Below are positions 33,676 to 41,040 of a DNA stretch of 64,000 nucleotides, piece by piece; position 1 is the first letter of the stretch; each line of letters begins with the position of its first letter. Source of the DNA: an uncultured Collinsella sp. (lineage in GTDB: Bacteria; Actinomycetota; Coriobacteriia; Coriobacteriales; Coriobacteriaceae); assembly GCA_937925715.1 (NCBI GenBank), contig CALAMG010000017.1, forward strand, positions 124,001 through 188,000, in the 5' to 3' direction. The notes under the pieces are model-generated. The model ran no database searches. It saw only the letters and a program-made list of their open reading frames with translations, and was not told the origin of the DNA. Position numbers and translations under genes: made by a program.

Positions 33676-34453
33676 CGCGCTGCTTGAGCGCCTGGCGGCA
33701 CCTCCCGTGCGTGCTACGCAGGAACGTTACCGCCACGAGCTCAAATATCTCATTAATGAGGGCGAGCATGCCGCGCTTGCCTGCCGTATGACGCCGGTGT
33801 TCAAGCTGGATAAGCATGCGCGGGCGGGCGGTTACACCATTCGCAGCCTGTACTTCGATGACTACTGCAACTCGGCCTACGAGGAAAAAGACGCCGGTAT
33901 TCTCATGCGCAAAAAGTATCGCGTGCGCATCTATAACGGCAGCGACAAGGTGATTAAGCTCGAGCGCAAAAAGAAGTACGGCAGCTGGATCTATAAGGAG
34001 GACGCGCCGCTCACGCGCGGTGAGTTTGAGCAGATCCTGGCCGGCGACTACGACTTTTTGCTGCGGAGCCCCCACCAACTCTGCCGTGAGTTCTACATCG
34101 AGTGCATCTGCAATATGATGCGCCCGCGGACCATCGTGGATTACGAGCGCGAGCCGTGGGTGATGGACGAGGGCACCGTGCGCATTACGTTTGACATGAA
34201 CGTGCGCGCCGCGGTGGGAAGTTTTGACATCTTTGACGCGACGCTGCCCGCGCTGCCCGTGCTGGAGCCCGGCAAGCTGGTGATGGAGGTCAAGTTTACG
34301 GAGTTCTGCCCGCAACTGGTGCGCGATATGGTGCCGCCGGGCGCGGCCGAGCTTACGGCGGTCTCCAAGTATTGCCTGTGTTACGAAAAGACCGCCTACC
34401 TGCGCGGATTTAATTACTGGGAATCGGATTATGAGAACCGAGGGGATATTTAG
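33662..34453 (+). CDS. VTC-domain (polyphosphate polymerase-type) protein
   Basis: 263 residues. The VTC tunnel domain is recognised from RYRHELKYLINEGEHAAL, YTIRSLYFDDYCNSAYEEK, KYRVRIYNGSDKVIKLERKKK, VDYEREPWVM, VRITFDMNVRAA, VMEVKFTEF and SKYCLCYE. Basic residues and the E-x-K elements line the nucleotide/polyphosphate tunnel in the family. It is predicted to be cytoplasmic; the DUF4956 membrane protein encoded three bases downstream would be its membrane partner. ATG 33662 lies within the end of the CotH gene with GGAGGA five bases upstream. Polyphosphate synthesis is not demonstrated for bacterial members of this type, so a nucleotidyl or phosphotransfer role tied to the CotH protein is equally possible. 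Confidence 0.88.
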   Translation: MRRASALLERLAAPPVRATQERYRHELKYLINEGEHAALACRMTPVFKLDKHARAGGYTIRSLYFDDYCNSAYEEKDAGILMRKKYRVRIYNGSDKVIKLERKKKYGSWIYKEDAPLTRGEFEQILAGDYDFLLRSPHQLCREFYIECICNMMRPRTIVDYEREPWVMDEGTVRITFDMNVRAAVGSFDIFDATLPALPVLEPGKLVMEVKFTEFCPQLVRDMVPPGAAELTAVSKYCLCYEKTAYLRGFNYWESDYENRGDI

Positions 34454-34456
34454 ACC

Positions 34457-35122
34457 ATGAGCACCAGGGACTTTTTTAAGAACTCCGTCTTGGAGGCGTT
34501 TGGCCAGGTCGACCCTGCCAAGATCGGCCTGTCGCTGCTCGTGGCGCTCGCCATGGGCATCCTGATCTATTACGTGTACAAGCGCTTCTTTACCGGCGTG
34601 GTGTATTCGCGCAGCTTTGCCGTGACGCTCGTGGGCATGTGCGTGCTCACCTGCATGGTCACGCTCGCGATCTCGACGAACGTGGTCATCTCGCTCGGTA
34701 TGGTCGGTGCTCTGTCCATCGTTCGCTACCGTACGGCGGTCAAGGACCCGCTCGACCTGCTGTATCTGTTTTGGGCCATTACCACGGGTATTACGGCGGG
34801 CGCCGGCATGTATGCGCTCGTGGGGCTCACGGCAGTGGTGATCGTGGCGATGATCGTTGGCTTTGCGAGCCACCAGGACAAGGCGCGCGTGTACATGATG
34901 GTCATCCACTACACGGGCCAGACCACCGGCGATGATATCGTGCGTGCATTTGGACGCACCAAGTTCACCGTTAAGTCTAAGACCATGCGCGGCGACAAGG
35001 TGGAGATGGCCGTCGAGGTGTTCTCAGACGGTGTGGATATGCCCTATGCGGATGCCATTCGCGCGCTCGAAGGCGTGGAGGACCTGACGTTAATCCAATA
35101 CAACGGCGAATACCACGGCTAA
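34457..35122 (+). CDS. DUF4956 membrane protein
   Basis: 221 residues. Three to four transmembrane helices (about 22-38, 52-76, 95-135) in the N-terminal two thirds include the conserved loop SLGMVGALSIVRYRTAVKDP; a cytoplasmic ferredoxin-like C-terminal domain follows (KFTVKSKTMRGDKVEMAVEV). This family is regularly encoded next to VTC-domain proteins and is probably their membrane partner. ATG 34457 is three bases after the previous stop. It is the last gene of the pel operon, before the hairpin at 35127. Confidence 0.85.
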   Translation: MSTRDFFKNSVLEAFGQVDPAKIGLSLLVALAMGILIYYVYKRFFTGVVYSRSFAVTLVGMCVLTCMVTLAISTNVVISLGMVGALSIVRYRTAVKDPLDLLYLFWAITTGITAGAGMYALVGLTAVVIVAMIVGFASHQDKARVYMMVIHYTGQTTGDDIVRAFGRTKFTVKSKTMRGDKVEMAVEVFSDGVDMPYADAIRALEGVEDLTLIQYNGEYHG

Positions 35123-35126
35123 CTAT

Positions 35127-35154
35127 GTTCCGGCGTTCGTCAGAACGCCGGAAC
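35127..35154. terminator. perfect 12-bp hairpin at the end of the pel operon
   Basis: GTTCCGGCGTTC (35127-35138), loop GTCA, GAACGCCGGAAC (35143-35154). No T run follows, so it may work as an RNA-stabilising 3' end or a factor-dependent stop rather than a classical terminator. Confidence 0.5.
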
Positions 35155-35198
35155 GAACAGGTATCATTGTGTAAGCGATTTCAACGACAGGGGTGCTC

Positions 35199-36179
35199 GT
35201 GGTAAAGATGAAAGATGTGGCCGAGCTGGCGGGCGTTTCGAGCGCCGCCGTCTCGCGCTACCTCAACGGTGGATATATCTCGGCGGACAAGGCCGAGCGC
35301 ATTAAGCAGGCGATTGAGCTGACCGGATACGTGCGGTCCAGTCAGGCTCGCGCGCTGCGCACCGGCTCTACCAAGCTCATCGGCGTCATCGTGCCCAAGA
35401 TCAACTCGGAATCCGTGAGCCGCATTACCGCCGGCATCGGCCAGGTGCTCGGTCGTCGTGGCTACCAGATGTTGCTTGCCAATACCGACAATGCCCCCGA
35501 TCGCGAGCTCGAATACCTCGATTTATTCCAAAACCACCCGGTCGATGGCATTGTGCTGGTAGCAACCATGATTACCGACGAGCACCGTCGGGCGATTGAA
35601 TCGTGCCGTGTGCCCATCGTGCTGATCGGTCAGAATGTTGAGGGCGCGGCGTGCGTCTATCACGACGATTACGAGGCTGCCTTTGAGCTGGGCCAGGCGC
35701 TCGCTGGTCGGGTAGATGGCAAGATCGCCTACATTGGAGTTACCGAAGAAGACCGCGCGGCTGGTTATGACCGCCTTCGCGGTTTTGAGGCCGGCCTGCG
35801 CGCCGCGGGTAACCCGCTCGATGCCGCCTTGATTCGCCTGGGCTCGTTTACGCTCGACTCGGGCTATGGTGCGGCGCGTGAACTGCTTTCCGTCGACCCC
35901 GATGTTTCGTTTATCGCGTGCGCGACCGACACCATGGCGGCGGGCGCGCTGCGTGCCATCGATGAGGTTCGCGGCATGGGCGAGGGTATACACCGCGTGA
36001 GCGGTTTTGGCGACAACGCGTTTTTGCGCGCGCTGACGGGCGGCATTCCCACCGTGCATTATGGCTACCTGACCAGTGGCGTCGAGGCGACCAATATGTT
36101 GCTCAACACGCTCGATGGCGTGGAGGGGGAGAGCGGTCTCAAGACGATCAAGCTCGGCCATCAGCTTATGAATGTCTAG
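35199..36179 (+). CDS. scrR: LacI-family regulator of the sucrose genes
   Basis: 326-residue repressor. The helix-turn-helix (MKDVAELAGVSSAAVSRYLNG, then YISADKAERIKQAI) and the hinge (ARALRTGSTKLIGVIVP) are followed by the periplasmic-binding-protein-like effector domain. It resembles ScrR/SacR regulators. GTG 35199 with AGGGG five bases upstream was chosen; GTG 35193 and ATG 35208 are alternatives that change the protein by only a few residues. Two identical 14-bp operator copies precede the transporter gene downstream, so it most likely controls scrA-scrB, with sucrose-6-phosphate or fructose as the expected inducer. Confidence 0.87.
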   Translation: MVKMKDVAELAGVSSAAVSRYLNGGYISADKAERIKQAIELTGYVRSSQARALRTGSTKLIGVIVPKINSESVSRITAGIGQVLGRRGYQMLLANTDNAPDRELEYLDLFQNHPVDGIVLVATMITDEHRRAIESCRVPIVLIGQNVEGAACVYHDDYEAAFELGQALAGRVDGKIAYIGVTEEDRAAGYDRLRGFEAGLRAAGNPLDAALIRLGSFTLDSGYGAARELLSVDPDVSFIACATDTMAAGALRAIDEVRGMGEGIHRVSGFGDNAFLRALTGGIPTVHYGYLTSGVEATNMLLNTLDGVEGESGLKTIKLGHQLMNV

Positions 36180-36267
36180 GCTTTGGGCACGTCTGCCTGC
36201 CTCTGAGGCCCCTGTTTTTGCCATAAAACTACCATTCGCCGGCTTTTTCCTACCATTCACCCTACTA

Positions 36268-36281
36268 TGAAAACGATTACA
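36268..36281. promoter_or_regulatory. LacI-type operator, copy 1
   Basis: TGAAAACGATTACA has the central CG and flanks of LacI/GalR-family sites, and also fits the CcpA-type consensus TGWNANCGNTNWCA. It is followed 26 bp later, centre to centre, by an identical copy. Confidence 0.75.
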
Positions 36282-36293
36282 GACATATGAAAC

Positions 36294-36307
36294 TGAAAAC
36301 GATTACA
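36294..36307. promoter_or_regulatory. LacI-type operator, copy 2
   Basis: Identical TGAAAACGATTACA, 57 bases upstream of the scrA start. A spacing of 26 bp, about two and a half helical turns, places the sites on roughly opposite faces, so cooperative looping between them is less obvious than independent occupancy. Confidence 0.75.
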
Positions 36308-36363
36308 GTGTAAGTGTCAAAGATGGCCGGGTGCACATGCGCCCGTTGGAGGAAAGGGAAGTC

Positions 36364-37764
36364 ATGGACTACCGCAAATCAGCGCAAGAGGTGCTCGACA
36401 ACATCGGTGGCGCCGGCAACGTTGTTTCGGCCGCGCACTGCGCCACGCGTCTGCGCCTGGTGATTGCCGATAACGCCAAGGTCGACAAGGAGGCCCTCGA
36501 GAATATCGACGGCGCTAAGGGCGTCTTTGAGGCCCAGGGCCAGCTCCAGATTATTTTTGGCACCGGCACCGTCAATAAGGTCTACGACGAGTTCATTGCG
36601 CTCAGCGGCGTCGAGGCTGCCACCAAGGCCGAGGTCAAGGAGGCCGCGGCGCAGCAGCAGAACATCTTTATGCGTGCCATTAAGGTGCTCGGCGACGTCT
36701 TTGTCCCCATCATCCCCGCCATCGTGGCTTCGGGCCTGCTGCTTGGCATTATGAGCGCCCTCAACTTCATGGCCTCCAACGGCTTTATCGCGCTCGACAC
36801 CAATAACTTTATCTACAAGATCGCCGACCTGGTCTCGGGAACGTCCTTTGGCATTCTGCAGATCCTTATCGGTTATTCCGCCGCTAAGGCCTTTGGCGCC
36901 AACCCGTATCTGGGTGCCGTCGTCGGCGGTGCGTTCATCAACTCCTCGCTGCAGAGCGCCTACACGGTTGCCTCCGAGGGCGTGCAGACCATGGTCAACG
37001 TCATTCCCGGTATGTACAGCTTTGAGTGGGTCGGTTATCAGGGCCACGTGATCCCCATCGTTATCGCCTGCGCCATCCTCGCCTTCTTGGAGAAGCGCCT
37101 CCACAAGGTTGTCCCCGAGATGTTCGACCTCTTTGTGACCCCGCTCGTCTCGGTGTTCGTGACCGTGCTCGTGACCCTCGTTGCCGTCGGCCCCATCTTT
37201 GTCTGGGCTGAGAATGCCATCCTCGGCCTGATCCAGGCCCTGCTCACCCTGCCCTTCGGCATCGGTTCCTTTATCGTCGGCTTGTTCTATGCCCCCACGG
37301 TCGTCACGGGTATCCACCAGATGTACACCGCCATCGACCTGGGCCAGCTTGCTCAGTACGGCGTGACCTATTGGCTGCCCATCGCCAGCGCCGCCAACAT
37401 CGCCCAGGGTGGTGCCGCACTCGCCGTTGCCTTTAAGACCCGCGATGCCAAGATCAAGGGCCTGGCGCTTCCTTCGGCTCTGTCCGCCTTCATGGGCATT
37501 ACCGAGCCTGCCATCTTTGGTGTGAACCTGCGCTTCTTTAAGCCCTTCATCGCCGGCTGCATCGGTGGTGGCTGCGGTGCCCTGGTCTGCGCGCTCACTT
37601 CGCTGGCTGCCTCCGGCACGGGCGTTACCGGAATCTTCGGTATCCTGCTGTGCCTGGCCCAGCCCGTGCAGTACGCGATCATGTTTGCGGTCGCCGCACT
37701 GGTTTCCTTTGCCGTCTCGTTTGTCCTGTACAAGGACGAGCCCAAGGCTTCCGAGCAGGCCTAA
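36364..37764 (+). CDS. scrA: sucrose-type PTS transporter, EIIBC
   Basis: Imports and phosphorylates sucrose to sucrose-6-phosphate. The IIB domain occupies residues 1-90 with the phosphorylated Cys in VSAAHCATRLRL; the IIC domain follows with about ten membrane segments and the family motifs VGGAFINSS, GLFYAPTVVTGIHQMY and MGITEPAIFGVNLRF. No IIA domain is attached, so a IIA from another locus (usually a glucose-type IIA) must serve it. ATG 36364 follows GGAGGAAAGGGA; the frame is open to 36331 but lacks a binding site there. The sugar is assigned from the neighbouring GH32 hydrolase. Confidence 0.9.
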   Translation: MDYRKSAQEVLDNIGGAGNVVSAAHCATRLRLVIADNAKVDKEALENIDGAKGVFEAQGQLQIIFGTGTVNKVYDEFIALSGVEAATKAEVKEAAAQQQNIFMRAIKVLGDVFVPIIPAIVASGLLLGIMSALNFMASNGFIALDTNNFIYKIADLVSGTSFGILQILIGYSAAKAFGANPYLGAVVGGAFINSSLQSAYTVASEGVQTMVNVIPGMYSFEWVGYQGHVIPIVIACAILAFLEKRLHKVVPEMFDLFVTPLVSVFVTVLVTLVAVGPIFVWAENAILGLIQALLTLPFGIGSFIVGLFYAPTVVTGIHQMYTAIDLGQLAQYGVTYWLPIASAANIAQGGAALAVAFKTRDAKIKGLALPSALSAFMGITEPAIFGVNLRFFKPFIAGCIGGGCGALVCALTSLAASGTGVTGIFGILLCLAQPVQYAIMFAVAALVSFAVSFVLYKDEPKASEQA

Positions 37765-37784
37765 GAGCTTTTGATTGAGGAGAT

Positions 37785-37809
37785 GCCCGCGGGTCGTATG
37801 CTCGCGGGC
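37785..37809 (+). terminator. hairpin between scrA and scrB
   Basis: GCCCGCG (37785-37791) and CGCGGGC (37803-37809) form a strong stem with an 11-base loop, followed by only GTTTCCC. It could reduce read-through into scrB or stabilise the upstream mRNA. Confidence 0.4.
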
Positions 37810-37871
37810 GTTTCCCGTATCTGGTGCCGATCTCTGGTGCCTTGTTACTTTCGATCCGTTAGGACTTTGAT

Positions 37872-39413
37872 ATGTCTAATGCACTTGGTCGCGACCTTGC
37901 AAAGTTGGTTGCCGCTGTTGACGCTGCCGCCTCTGAGTGCGGTCATGGCGTGTATGGCCAGCACTTCCATATTATGCCGCCGGCGGGTTGGCTCAACGAC
38001 CCCAACGGTCTCTGCCAGGCGGGTGGCGTGTTCCATGCCTATTTTCAGTATGCGCCGTTTGATGTCGAGGGCGGCGTTAAGACCTGGGGCCATGCGACGA
38101 GCCGCGATCTTATGACGTGGGACTACGTTGGCGCCCCATTGCTGCCCGACGAGCCGTTCGATTGCCATGGCGTGTATTCGGGCTCCGCGCTTGCCGAGGA
38201 CGGTCGCATTCGCGTACTTTATACGGGCAACGTTAAGCTTTCCGATTCGGACGGGACGTACGACTACGTCAATACCGGCCGCCGCGCCGATACTGTTTAT
38301 GTCGAGAGCGTTGATGGCCTTGCCGGTCGGGAGTTCAGCCAAAAGCGCGTGGTGCTGGCGTCCGAGGATTATCCCGAGGATTTGACCTGCCACGTGCGTG
38401 ACCCCAAGGTGTGGCGCGATGATGATGGGCGTTACCACATGGTGCTGGGCGCGCGTCGTCGCGTGGACGGTTCGCATGTCGATAGTAGATTTTGCGCCAT
38501 GCACGGCGAGGGTGCCGGGCGCGATGTGGGTGAGATTCTGGTGTATGGCTCGGCCGATATGCTGAGTTGGGAGCTCGAGAGCCGCGTGTCTACGCCCGAG
38601 CGCTTTGGCTTTATGTGGGAGTGCCCGGGATACCTTGAGCTTGAGGCGGATGGCGGTGTACCGGCAAGGTTTCTGTCTTTCTCTCCCCAGGGGCTCGAGG
38701 GCGGCCGTTGGGACCGCGGCAACGTATACGCTGCTGGCTACATGCCTGTAACGGGCGACATTGCCGGTGGTGACGGTGCCTATGAGCTGGGCGAGTTCCG
38801 CCTGTGGGACGCCGGTTTTGACTTCTATGCTCCGCAGGAGTTCACGGCTGAGGACGGTCGCCATATTCTAATTGGCTGGATGGGCATGCCTGATGAGCCG
38901 ACCTATGGCAACGCACCCACCGTGGTGTGCGGCTGGCAGCACTGCATGACGGTGCCGCGTGAGCTTACAGCCGGTGCCGGCGGCGTAGTGCTGCAGCAGC
39001 CGGCTCGCGAGATTGAGCACCATTATGCCTCGGTGCGTGTGGGGGCGGGCTCGTTGGAGGTTGCCGGCGATACCTGCTTTGACGTTGTTGCCAACGGTGT
39101 CGATGGCGCGTTTACCGCGACCGTTGATGGCGAGCTGAAGCTGGCGTTTGTGCCCGCCGAGGACGAACTGCCCGCGCGCTTTGAGATGCGATTTACCGAT
39201 GAGGGTCGCGCTTCTGCCGGCTGCGGTCGTACCGTGCGCTGGGAGCCCGTCGACGAGGTGCGCAACGTGCGCATTGTTGGCGATGTCTCGTCGGTCGAGG
39301 TGTTTGTGAACGATGGCTCGCTCGTGTTTTCGACGCGCATCTATCCCGAGGCCTATGGCGTGACCGTTGACGCTCCGGGCGCGAATGTGACCTACCACGC
39401 GCTCAACATCTAG
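37872..39413 (+). CDS. scrB: sucrose-6-phosphate hydrolase (GH32)
   Basis: Splits sucrose-6-phosphate into glucose-6-phosphate and fructose. The 513 residues carry the GH32 five-blade propeller with the nucleophile Asp43 in GWLNDPNG, FQYAP, YSGSA, the transition-state RDPK in CHVRDPKVW and the acid/base Glu in WECPGYLEL, followed by the C-terminal beta sandwich (SVEVFVNDGSLVFSTRIYP). No signal peptide, consistent with an intracellular phosphosugar substrate. ATG 37872 follows TTAGGA. It is 107 bases after scrA, under the same regulator. Confidence 0.93.
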   Translation: MSNALGRDLAKLVAAVDAAASECGHGVYGQHFHIMPPAGWLNDPNGLCQAGGVFHAYFQYAPFDVEGGVKTWGHATSRDLMTWDYVGAPLLPDEPFDCHGVYSGSALAEDGRIRVLYTGNVKLSDSDGTYDYVNTGRRADTVYVESVDGLAGREFSQKRVVLASEDYPEDLTCHVRDPKVWRDDDGRYHMVLGARRRVDGSHVDSRFCAMHGEGAGRDVGEILVYGSADMLSWELESRVSTPERFGFMWECPGYLELEADGGVPARFLSFSPQGLEGGRWDRGNVYAAGYMPVTGDIAGGDGAYELGEFRLWDAGFDFYAPQEFTAEDGRHILIGWMGMPDEPTYGNAPTVVCGWQHCMTVPRELTAGAGGVVLQQPAREIEHHYASVRVGAGSLEVAGDTCFDVVANGVDGAFTATVDGELKLAFVPAEDELPARFEMRFTDEGRASAGCGRTVRWEPVDEVRNVRIVGDVSSVEVFVNDGSLVFSTRIYPEAYGVTVDAPGANVTYHALNI

Positions 39414-39454
39414 GCGATTCGTCGCATATCGGCGCTATACTGCAGCCGTTGCCA

Positions 39455-39490
39455 ACGATGCGGGGAACACCCGCATCGTGGGTTTTTGTT
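39455..39490 (+). terminator. intrinsic terminator after scrB
   Basis: ACGATGCGGG (39455-39464), loop GAACA, CCCGCATCGT (39470-39479), then GGGTTTTTGTTTT. A TATACT box at 39436-39441 directly upstream raises the possibility that it is instead an attenuator in the leader of the following gene, but no -35 was found. Confidence 0.8.
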
Positions 39491-39508
39491 TTGAAGGGAC
39501 GGTGCTGT

Positions 39509-40513
39509 ATGGGCGTACAGCAGCTAGAAGAGGCCTGGGCTTTGAGGGCCGGCGCGCGTGAGGCGCGGTTGCTTGCGGCCCCGCATGTGCCGGCAGCGCT
39601 GTCGCAGCTGGGGATTGTGCGTCCCGGTGACCGCCTGGTGGCCTTTGCGGATGACTTTACCGAAGCATTTGCGCACGGCTTTGATGGCCGCGATGTTGCG
39701 CTGGTGGGCTCGCCGTCCGCCGATGCGTTTACCGCCGCGTCCGAGGTCTTTGATGCTTCGTTTGATGCCGAGGGGCCGCACCTGTGGTGGTTCGTCAACT
39801 CCATCGGCGGGTTTGGACTGCGCGTGCCCGATCTGCGTACGCTGGGTCGAGCGGCTCGCGAGGCCCATGCGCTGCTGGTTGTGGACAACACCGTGGCGTC
39901 GGCTTTTGGCTGCGATCCGTTGCGCTTGGGTGCCGTGCTGTCGCTCGAAGCGCTCGACCGTGTGTGCGCCGGTAACGCTTCACGCAAGTTGGTTGCCGTA
40001 TCGGTCGCGCGCTCGCAGCTCAAACGCCATCGTGTGGATGCTGCTGCTGAGTGCGCGCATGCCCTGCTTGGGGGCCGTGGCTTGGCCAAGCTTGATTTGA
40101 CTGCTGACGAGGCCGCTGCGCTGGAGCGGGGACTGGACTCGCTCGACGCCCGCATGCAGGCGCATTTCGACCGCGCCCGTGCGCTGGCCGAGTATCTGGC
40201 CGCCAACGAGATGGTGTGCAACGTGCGCTATCCCGGGCTGAGCTCGCACCCCGATCATGCGGTTGCAACGGGAATCCTCGAGCACGGCTTTGGCCCGGCA
40301 GTTGAATTTGGCCTTATCGAGCGTAGCGCGGGAGAGCTGTTCGATGTTTTGCCGGGGGAGTTCCGCACATCGCCGGCCGGCGGCGCAACGACGCGCCTTT
40401 CGGCCCCACGCGGCAAGCAGGGGAGCACCATCCGCCTCTTTGCCGGCACCGACGACCCCCTGGTCGTAGCGTCCGCCCTAGACAACGCCCTTCGTAAATT
40501 AGCTACTTTTTAA
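39509..40513 (+). CDS. MetB/MetC-family (Cys/Met metabolism) protein lacking the PLP-lysine motif
   Basis: 334 residues with the overall organisation of the trans-sulfuration enzymes: the VDNT of the cofactor pocket at 125-128 (LLVVDNTVASAFG) and a good C-terminal domain (AEYLAANEMVCNVRYPGLSS, then PDHAVA; GGATTRLSAP). In active members a Ser-x-Thr-Lys-Tyr motif carrying the PLP lysine follows about 20 residues after VDNT; here the corresponding place reads VLSLEALDRVCAGNASRKL, with no such lysine. The N-terminal PLP-phosphate motif is also not evident. It may be a non-catalytic paralogue or an enzyme with altered chemistry. ATG 39509 has GAAGGGA nine bases upstream. The 3' end overlaps the convergent gene by 11 bases. 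Confidence 0.7.
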   Translation: MGVQQLEEAWALRAGAREARLLAAPHVPAALSQLGIVRPGDRLVAFADDFTEAFAHGFDGRDVALVGSPSADAFTAASEVFDASFDAEGPHLWWFVNSIGGFGLRVPDLRTLGRAAREAHALLVVDNTVASAFGCDPLRLGAVLSLEALDRVCAGNASRKLVAVSVARSQLKRHRVDAAAECAHALLGGRGLAKLDLTADEAAALERGLDSLDARMQAHFDRARALAEYLAANEMVCNVRYPGLSSHPDHAVATGILEHGFGPAVEFGLIERSAGELFDVLPGEFRTSPAGGATTRLSAPRGKQGSTIRLFAGTDDPLVVASALDNALRKLATF

Positions 40514-40847
40514 TACTTGCGATGAGGTCGTTGGCTTTGGTGGCGATGACGTTGTTGATGTCCGCCTGCAGCTCCTCGTAGACCGCTATGGCTCGTTCGC
40601 CGGCGGGGGTGAGCGTGGATCCGCGGGCTCCGTCGCGCTCGATGAGTTTGCATCCCAGCTGACCTTCGGCCTCGTTCACAATGCGCCAGGCCTTGGAATA
40701 CGCCATACCCATGCTCTTGGCGGCGCGGTTGAGCGAGTGCTCGCGGGCTATGCCTTGCAGCAGCAAGACGCAGCCGTGACCAAACACGCCCGGCAGATTC
40801 TTGTCGCACGCTTGAATGACCAACTTTGCCGTCGTCTTGTACTCCAT
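40503..40847 (-). CDS. ModE-like winged-helix regulator
   Basis: 114 residues, corresponding to the N-terminal DNA-binding domain of ModE without the molybdate-binding (TOBE) domain. HGCVLLLQGIAREHSLNRA, AKSMGMAYSKAWRIVNEAE, and LIERDGARGSTLTPAGERAI give the LysR-type winged helix. ATG 40847 was chosen; a GTG start nine bases earlier (40856) is equally possible. Stand-alone proteins of this kind regulate molybdenum or formate-related genes in other bacteria, but no molybdenum gene is near. Convergent with the MetB-like gene, 11-base overlap. Confidence 0.75.
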   Translation of the reverse strand: MEYKTTAKLVIQACDKNLPGVFGHGCVLLLQGIAREHSLNRAAKSMGMAYSKAWRIVNEAEGQLGCKLIERDGARGSTLTPAGERAIAVYEELQADINNVIATKANDLIASIKK

Positions 40848-40963
40848 GTACTCCACGTCTCCCCGCTAAAGTGTTTGCTGGGCAAACGCAAAGCCTGCGT
40901 CAAACCCTCGTGTGCTCTTCTTAAATCATGCATTGTAGCAGTCAAAGTGCGTTAAGATACTTC

Positions 40964-40994
40964 CCCAGTATTGGGCGCCCAAGGTTGGGCTGGG
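40964..40994. promoter_or_regulatory. palindromes in the guaB leader
   Basis: TTGGGCGCCCAA (40971-40982) is a perfect 12-bp palindrome, enclosed by CCCAG (40964-40968) and CTGGG (40990-40994). It lies just downstream of a TAAGAT box and 46 bases before guaB, where an operator or an RNA hairpin could act. Confidence 0.4.
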
Positions 40995-41040
40995 TCCTAC
41001 GAGGCCTGCAGCCGACCGGTCGCATGGAAAAAGGAGAAAC

